Under the pieces are notes generated by a model. The model did not search any database. It was given only the letters and a program-made list of their open reading frames with translations, and was not told the origin of the DNA. The translations under genes were made by a program, and so were the position numbers. DNA of 6,922 nucleotides from JAVVFH01 sp032250585 (GTDB lineage Bacteria > Pseudomonadota > Gammaproteobacteria > Xanthomonadales > SZUA-36): the NCBI GenBank assembly GCA_032250585.1, contig JAVVFH010000184.1:1-6922 (forward strand). The letters run 5' to 3'. Shown here one piece after another: positions 6,664-6,922 of this stretch (its first letter is position 1; each line of letters opens with the position of its first letter).

Positions 6664-6922
6664 TCAGGCGCTGCCGGGATCCATCGAGCCCGCGCCGGCC
6701 AGCGACCAGCCGCCGTCGACCGGAACGATCGCGCCATTGATGTAGGCCGCCAGCGGGGAAGCCAGGAACATGGCGCAGTTGGCCACCTCCCGTGCGCTGC
6801 CGAGGCGCTTCATCGGCACGCTGGCGCGAATTTTCTCGCGGCGTTCCGGCGTGGCCGCGAGGCGCGCCATGCCTTCGGTGTCGGCGATCGGGCCGGGCAC
6901 GACGGCATTCACGCGCACGCCC
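6664..6922 (-). CDS. Short-chain dehydrogenase/reductase, DECR2-like, N-terminus cut by window edge
   Basis: The 85 C-terminal residues of an SDR oxidoreductase are present; the NAD(P)-binding glycine motif and the catalytic Ser-Tyr-Lys lie beyond the right edge. The visible part starts GVRVNAVVPGPI, the usual SDR strand and PGPI turn after the active site. It continues with TEGMARL, a KRLG..REVANCAMFLASPLAAYINGA stretch and the closing VDGGW cofactor-side motif. The frame remains open to the edge, and a GTG at 6918 is merely an internal Val codon. The PGPI...TEG..RL pattern and LASPLA.Y..GA resemble peroxisomal-type 2,4-dienoyl-CoA reductase (DECR2) and related bacterial enzymes, which reduce unsaturated acyl-CoAs with NADPH. 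A FabG-like 3-oxoacyl reductase or another SDR remains possible, since substrate residues are not visible. It converges on pyc with a 113-bp gap, so the two are separate transcripts. Confidence 0.9.
   Translation of the reverse strand, partial: GVRVNAVVPGPIADTEGMARLAATPERREKIRASVPMKRLGSAREVANCAMFLASPLAAYINGAIVPVDGGWSLAGAGSMDPGSA

Overview
This GC-rich window with strong G/C third-position bias holds five protein-coding genes and almost no free intergenic space. The content is ordinary chromosomal housekeeping. I see no RNA gene, CRISPR array, insertion sequence, phage gene or toxin-antitoxin pair. A divergent tesA / ybbA-ybbP block is a typical gammaproteobacterial arrangement, and the proteins resemble the Escherichia coli versions motif by motif. 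I therefore infer a GC-rich gammaproteobacterium, without naming an order.

Layout. Positions 1-1648 (minus) hold the N-terminal 549 codons of a YbbP-type ABC transporter permease; its C-terminus lies beyond the left edge. Positions 1645-2361 (minus) hold its ATPase partner YbbA, whose stop overlaps the permease GTG start. Positions 2360-2986 (plus) hold TesA, a secreted GDSL/SGNH thioesterase-lysophospholipase. The ATG codons of tesA and ybbA share one CATG tetranucleotide. Positions 3092-6550 (plus) hold a complete single-chain pyruvate carboxylase of 1152 residues. Positions 6664-6922 (minus) hold the C-terminal 85 residues of a short-chain dehydrogenase/reductase that resembles the 2,4-dienoyl-CoA reductase (DECR2) branch; its start lies beyond the right edge.

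How they work together. YbbA and YbbP form an inner-membrane ABC complex of the MacB/LolCDE-like mechanotransmission type. TesA is its periplasmic enzyme partner, probably acting on lipids or acyl esters taken from the membrane. Pyruvate carboxylase is an independent cytoplasmic anaplerotic enzyme that makes oxaloacetate from pyruvate, probably from its own promoter in the 105-bp gap after tesA. The SDR is transcribed towards pyc and may act in acyl-CoA metabolism.

No undescribed system was found. The points most worth a second look are the fully overlapping divergent starts of tesA and ybbA, an unusual Ser-Gln-Val-Asn stretch in the carboxyltransferase domain of pyruvate carboxylase, and the DECR2-like signature of the truncated SDR.
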